This document shows, in pieces, positions 60,001 to 64,000 of a stretch of DNA of 64,000 bases. The stretch's first letter is position 1, and the number at the start of each line of letters is the position of its first letter. Location of the stretch: the NCBI GenBank assembly GCA_025937785.1, contig JAICQQ010000001.1:1-64000 (forward strand). The letters run 5' to 3'. A program made the translations under genes and the position numbers. The notes below the pieces were generated by a model that saw only the letters and a list, made by a program, of their open reading frames with translations, ran no database searches and was not told where the DNA came from. The DNA is from Polyangiaceae bacterium (GTDB lineage: Bacteria > Myxococcota_A > Polyangia > Polyangiales > Polyangiaceae).

Positions 60001-63000
60001 TCAGAGCTTGTCCTTGGGGACGGCGGAGGGGGGCGGGGCTATGTGGAGGGGAGCTCCGCGCTGGAACGTACGACCTTCGCTGACGACGTAGGCGATGCTG
60101 AGCGTGTTGTGGATGTCAACGAGCGGATCCTTGTCGAGCAGGACCAGATCGGCGAATTTGCCGGGTGCGAGGGAGCCGAAGTGTTCCGCCGTGCCGAGCG
60201 CTTCGGCGTTGCCCAGCGTGGCTTGGCGCAGGATTTGGAGCGGGGTGAGGCCCGCGTGGGCGAGGTGCCAAAGCTCGGTATGGAGGCAGTGGCCGTAGAA
60301 GCAATCGGCGTCGGGCGTGCCGCTGCCGACCGCGATGCGAACATCCCCATGGTGGGCGAGCTGAAAGCCCCCGACGGTGCGATCGTAGGCTTGCTGCCGG
60401 AGCTCGGGGGTGAGGCTGCGAGCCCAGTCTGGACTGTGACTACGCTCGGCCGCGGAGGTGAGGGCCGCCAGCAGGGGGTCGTTGCGGCGTTCGGACTCTT
60501 GCCGGAAGAGAACGAGGTTGCCCCAGGGAGCGGCGAGCGAGGTCACCACGGTGGTTTGGGTTTTGGCGAGAAGCTGCACCAGGTCGTTCGCGATGGGGGT
60601 GGCTCCGCTGAGGCCCGGCGCTGACCAATGGCCGAGGAGGGCACCGAGGACGAGCTGCTCGCGGTCGTGGCCCGCGCCTGAAATGACGAGACCTTGCTTG
60701 GCGGCTTCGTTCGCGAGTACGCGCTGCAGTGGCCACGAGAGCTCCGGGGCTGCGAGGAGGCCGTGGGCGCCTTCCGCCTTCGCGGCCCGTACTCGCTCGC
60801 GCAGCGCCTGTTCGGTCAGGACGGGTCCGCCCCCGTTTGAGTACGCGACTGTTTTTATAATGCTGGGGTGGCTGAGAATCCGGGGGACGGCAGCGCCCCA
60901 GACCCGACGCCGGTCGGTCCAGCCCTGACTCAGCGCCTGGTCGCTCCCGACATCCAGCACGGTCGTGACCCCGAAGGCGAGGAAGGCGGCGAGCTGCGCG
61001 ACGCCAGCCGGAGCGCTCCTCGTAGAGCGCGGGGCGAGGCGGGTACGGGCGTCAATGAGGCCCGGGAGGGCAAAGCGGCCGGCGGCGTCGAGGATTCGAG
61101 CTTCCAGGGTCGGTTTGTGGTCCTTTTCGGCGCCGATCCACTGGATGCGGCCCTTGTCGATGTAGATGGAGACTGGATCGTTGAAACGGCCGCGCTCGAA
61201 GTCGATGGGGCGGGCGTTGCGCACCAGCAGGGGTTCATCCGCCGAAGGCGGTAGCTCGAGCGACGCGATGGCCTTCCTGTCCGTGGCCACGCTCTGTTGC
61301 AGGACCTGGCGGCCGCTCGCGTAGACGAAGGTTGGGGCCGTGCCGCTAGCGCTCGGAGCAAAGCTGAAATCGCGGCCCCCGGTCGCTGACACCATCATGG
61401 CCCCTTCGTCGGGGATGGTGACCGACTCGGACTTGGGTGATGCCCACCACAGCTCGTCACCGCGACCGAAGGCGACCGATTGACCGTCGGGAGCCACGAG
61501 CGCGCGGTCGAAGGGGGTCGCGAAGCTGGTGACGGGGACAGGCACGACTTTCCCGGTCGCTTTCAGGGGCAGCTTCATGACCTGGCCGCCGTCGCTGTAA
61601 TAGAGCCAGGCCCCGTCGCCGGAGAAGTGTGGCGTCGGCTGCCAGCTGCCCTGAGTCCCCCAGGTCGAGCGCTTCGCCGAAGGCAGATCGATGAGGTGGA
61701 TGTGCGGCACTCCGGCTACCGGGGCGACGTAGGCCAGTTCCGTGCCGTTCGGGTGCCAAGCGGGTTGAAAGTTAACGGTGCGATCACTGGTCGCCAGCGT
61801 GCGCACGGTGGTGCCGCTCAGCAGCTCGATGACCCGAAGCTCCTGGTTGAAGCCCTGGGTGACCTGCACCGCCACGCGGGTGCCGTCGGGTGAGGGCGCG
61901 GCGGGTCCCCATTCGAAGCCGTCGAGATCGCGGAGCACCCGTCTCGCCCGGGTAGCGTCCTTGGCCTGGTGCCAGAGAAAGCCGGCGGCCGTGAACAGGA
62001 GCTCGCCGCTCTTCGGGATCACGCGGGGATCGGTGGGCGCCATCGGTCCCGCTGCGGGCAGACTCCAGCGCGGCGTCGCATGCGGCAGCACCTCGAGGGA
62101 GGCCTGAAGCGAGAGGCGCAACGGCTGCTTCTTGCCGGTCCCCGTATCCACCTGCCAGAGCGTGCCGCGTTCACACAGCCAGAGCTGGCCGCCCTGGGCG
62201 CTGAAACGCGCATTCGGAGCCGCAGGTTCCACGCTGGTGACGGGCTTGGGGTCGCCTCCCGGCAGCCGCACGCTCACGATGCTGGTGGGCTGAGGATCGG
62301 CGGGACCGCCGCCGGGAGCCGGCAGCACCTCGAGAAAGATGCTGTCGCTCTCGGGGTCGCGGACGATGTCGACGACCGCACCCTTCACGTTGAGTTCCGT
62401 CGTCGCCTTTCCGGTCTTGTCCAGCGCCAGAAGCTGGCTCGTAGCGGCCCCGGGCTCGCGCGCGGACCACACCAGCCGGCCATCATCGAGAAAGCCGACG
62501 GCTTCGATCGGCCCGGGTTCGGAGCGCGTGTAAATGCGCCCCGCGCCGAGCTCGACCCAGCGCGCCTGGGTACCGCCCGTGGGTGGTCGGCTCAAAAAGC
62601 TGAGTGCCTTGCCGTCCGGAGACCACGAGGGTTGAGATGCGTGCGTCGCTCCCTTGATCTCGGAAGTCTCCCCCGTGCTGAGATTCAGCAGGAACAGGTT
62701 GGCCACGCCGCTTGGGCCTCGGTTCGACACGAACGCGAGGCGGCGGCCGTCGGGCGAAACGGCCGGCTCTCGGTCGTAGTGAGGGCCGAAGGTCAGCTGC
62801 TCGGCGTCACCACCTTTGGCCGAGAGGCGGTACAAATGGCCGAGGGCGTTGAAGGCGAGCCACTTGCCGTCGGGCGCGATCGCGACGTCAGCCGCGGTGA
62901 CGTGCGCTGCGACGATCTCCAGGCTTTCGGTGCCGGGGGTGCGCTTTGCCGCTGATTTCGCGGAGGCAGATGGGGGCGGCGGCAAGGTCGACGGCGCATT

Positions 63001-63096
63001 CGTCGGCGGCGGTGAACCGCACGCCGCGCTGCTCAGGGCCACCAGCACGAACGGCCATGGAAACCTACGGGACCCCTGCTTCCGCTTGCCTCGCAT
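60001..63096 (-). CDS. Beta-propeller (PD40) and amidohydrolase fusion lipoprotein, HxH missing
   Basis: The ATG at 63096 starts a lipoprotein signal (LSSAAC) and a 1031-residue protein. Residues 60-600 contain repeated WD40-like/PD40 (TolB-type) units, e.g. LTFGPHYDREPAVSPDGRRLAF and FQPAWHPNGTELAYV, which form beta propellers. Residues 640-1031 form an amidohydrolase-like domain: GRFALPGLIDARTRLAPR where active members have PGLIDxHxH, later AGHDREQLVLGAL, and GDVRIAVGSGTPDAD. The HxH metal ligands are absent, so normal hydrolase activity is doubtful. The terminal EHFGSLAPGKFADLVLLDKDPL is typical of the family. Confidence 0.85.
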   Translation of the reverse strand: MRGKRKQGSRRFPWPFVLVALSSAACGSPPPTNAPSTLPPPPSASAKSAAKRTPGTESLEIVAAHVTAADVAIAPDGKWLAFNALGHLYRLSAKGGDAEQLTFGPHYDREPAVSPDGRRLAFVSNRGPSGVANLFLLNLSTGETSEIKGATHASQPSWSPDGKALSFLSRPPTGGTQARWVELGAGRIYTRSEPGPIEAVGFLDDGRLVWSAREPGAATSQLLALDKTGKATTELNVKGAVVDIVRDPESDSIFLEVLPAPGGGPADPQPTSIVSVRLPGGDPKPVTSVEPAAPNARFSAQGGQLWLCERGTLWQVDTGTGKKQPLRLSLQASLEVLPHATPRWSLPAAGPMAPTDPRVIPKSGELLFTAAGFLWHQAKDATRARRVLRDLDGFEWGPAAPSPDGTRVAVQVTQGFNQELRVIELLSGTTVRTLATSDRTVNFQPAWHPNGTELAYVAPVAGVPHIHLIDLPSAKRSTWGTQGSWQPTPHFSGDGAWLYYSDGGQVMKLPLKATGKVVPVPVTSFATPFDRALVAPDGQSVAFGRGDELWWASPKSESVTIPDEGAMMVSATGGRDFSFAPSASGTAPTFVYASGRQVLQQSVATDRKAIASLELPPSADEPLLVRNARPIDFERGRFNDPVSIYIDKGRIQWIGAEKDHKPTLEARILDAAGRFALPGLIDARTRLAPRSTRSAPAGVAQLAAFLAFGVTTVLDVGSDQALSQGWTDRRRVWGAAVPRILSHPSIIKTVAYSNGGGPVLTEQALRERVRAAKAEGAHGLLAAPELSWPLQRVLANEAAKQGLVISGAGHDREQLVLGALLGHWSAPGLSGATPIANDLVQLLAKTQTTVVTSLAAPWGNLVLFRQESERRNDPLLAALTSAAERSHSPDWARSLTPELRQQAYDRTVGGFQLAHHGDVRIAVGSGTPDADCFYGHCLHTELWHLAHAGLTPLQILRQATLGNAEALGTAEHFGSLAPGKFADLVLLDKDPLVDIHNTLSIAYVVSEGRTFQRGAPLHIAPPPSAVPKDKL

Positions 63097-63199
63097 GCTC
63101 GAAAAACTAACACCCCCGCCCCGGCCGCCGTCGAGGAAAAGCCGAGGCCATCGAAAGCGGCTGTTGCTTCTCGTTGGCGCCGACCATAATCCCCAAGCC

Positions 63200-63970
63200 G
63201 TGCAGTCAGCTCGCACTTTTCAGATTTGGTCACTGTTCGCTCTACCGCTCGCTTTGGCAGCAAGCTGCGGACCGGGATTGCCCTCGGAAGTACCTTTGGG
63301 CGGGTTCGACAGCCCTGTTGACTCCGAGTCGCGGGGAGGCAGCTCGCGTGCGCCGGACGGAGCGCGCGCCGAGGGCTCGGATTTCGAGGGTGAAGGGGGC
63401 GCGGGGGACGAGGCCGAGGCGGAGAAAGACGGCGCCGACGGCTCCGACGACACCGACGAAGCGACCGCCACACCAAGCGCTCCCGCGCCCAAAAAGGACG
63501 AGAAGAAGCCAGCAACGGAGGGGCCCGCCGCGCCGGCAGCCGCCGCTACCACACCCGCGGCACCCTGCGACGACACGAGCGGGAGTGAACCGGGCTGCGG
63601 CGAGCTCCAGAGCGGTGCCTGCGGCTCCGTCTTCGGTCCCCTGTGCGAACAGCTGGGCGCCGCCCTCAAGCCGAAGGTCGCGACGGCGATCGTTCAGTGT
63701 CTGGTCGAAAACAACCGGCGTTCGCGCTGCGAGTCGATCGAAGAGTGCCTCGAGCGGGGGCTCGAGCAGGTCTGCGTGGCACCCCCCGATCGCGAGGTGT
63801 GCGAGAAGCTGTTCGCTCGCTGCGATCCGCCTGAGGAGGGCCCGTGGCAGGACGTCGACCACTGCGCCAAAGGCGTGGCGTCGCTCAAGAAGGCGGCCCG
63901 AGCGAAGGTCGTGGAGTGCCTCGAGGACAGCTGCGGCCTCGAGACGTGTTTCCTGAAAGCTGGCACCTGA
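63200..63970 (+). CDS. Acidic lipoprotein with Cys-rich C-terminus
   Basis: The GTG at 63200 starts a signal sequence with lipobox LAASC and a 256-residue protein; upstream parts of the track ORF overlap the antisense of the amidohydrolase gene. A long acidic, Ala/Pro-rich linker (residues 20-115) is followed by a compact C-terminal domain with about twelve cysteines (CGELQSGACGSVFGPLC, CESIEECLERGLEQVC, CAKGVASLKKAARAKVVECLEDSC). Regular Cys pairs suggest disulphides. No family is recognised. Its stop codon lies in the loop of a tandem hairpin repeat. Confidence 0.7.
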   Translation: MQSARTFQIWSLFALPLALAASCGPGLPSEVPLGGFDSPVDSESRGGSSRAPDGARAEGSDFEGEGGAGDEAEAEKDGADGSDDTDEATATPSAPAPKKDEKKPATEGPAAPAAAATTPAAPCDDTSGSEPGCGELQSGACGSVFGPLCEQLGAALKPKVATAIVQCLVENNRRSRCESIEECLERGLEQVCVAPPDREVCEKLFARCDPPEEGPWQDVDHCAKGVASLKKAARAKVVECLEDSCGLETCFLKAGT

Positions 63971-64000
63971 GCCAGCCCGCTGGCACCTGAGCCAGCCCGC
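63959..64000. repeat. Exact 20-bp tandem repeat forming two hairpins at window end
   Basis: TGGCACCTGAGCCAGCCCGC occurs twice without mismatch at 63961-63980 and 63981-64000, and the array may continue beyond the window. Each copy can fold as GCTGGC-ACCTGA-GCCAGC (6-bp stem, 6-nt loop), at 63959-63976 and 63979-63996. The first loop contains the stop codon of the preceding lipoprotein gene. It could act as a terminator, although no T-run is seen. Confidence 0.7.

Overview
The window is GC-rich chromosomal DNA from a bacterium. The gene content points to a deltaproteobacterium / Myxococcota member, most like the Polyangiales (Sorangium group). Pointers are the many small lipoproteins with Gly/Ser/Pro-rich or acidic linkers, a receiver plus DUF4388 regulator, a membrane-anchored FGE-sulfatase-like protein, a clostripain-type lipoprotein protease, and a relic of a four-helix-bundle (23S-IVS type) gene. 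This assignment is inference from gene content; no 16S gene is present. Long antisense ORFs in the track come from GC-biased codon use and were left out.

Layout. 0-5.7 kb: the 3' end of a methyltransferase gene, a second O-methyltransferase, an FGE-like membrane protein coupled to ligA, and a CPBP protease. 5.72-5.98 kb: a small element with inverted ends and a relic ORF. 6-12.4 kb: tlyA, a PIN/RHH toxin-antitoxin pair, cinA-thpR, and clpB. 12.6-18.4 kb: a lipoprotein gene, then the replication cluster gyrB, recF, dnaN (all minus strand). 18.48-18.75 kb: an oriC-like region with DnaA-box-like sites and an AT-rich stretch. 18.8-23.3 kb: ccmF with two translationally coupled partners. 23.5-29.8 kb: pyrH, a PpiC-like lipoprotein coupled to a KamA-type radical SAM enzyme, a broken ATP-grasp gene, and a clostripain-like protease. 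30-36.4 kb: small membrane and acetyltransferase genes, an acyl-CoA carboxylase beta subunit, and a lone cytochrome oxidase subunit III. 36.53 kb: the SRP RNA gene. 36.6-40.8 kb: a tightly coupled MerR-FolE-SDR operon, an MlaE permease with a lipoprotein, and a phosphoesterase. 41-50.8 kb: lipoproteins, rimI, a receiver-DUF4388 protein, a decayed HEPN gene, aspS and a polytopic membrane protein. 50.9-64 kb: hemerythrin, DUF4169, SUKH, AsmA-like, DUF72 and TPR proteins, tRNA-Ser(UGA), and a propeller-amidohydrolase fusion. The window ends in a 20-bp tandem hairpin repeat.

How the parts fit. dnaN-recF run as one unit, gyrB appears to have its own promoter and a repeat-bearing leader, and the adjacent oriC-like DNA fits an origin-proximal location. 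dnaA itself is not in the window. Most of the rest is housekeeping plus lineage-specific envelope lipoproteins. I do not see a convincing new defence or biosynthetic system. The best leads are the gyrB leader repeats, the ClpB Walker B change (Glu to Lys), the inverted-repeat-bounded element, the amidohydrolase that lacks its HxH motif, the ccmF partner genes, and the MerR-FolE-SDR operon.
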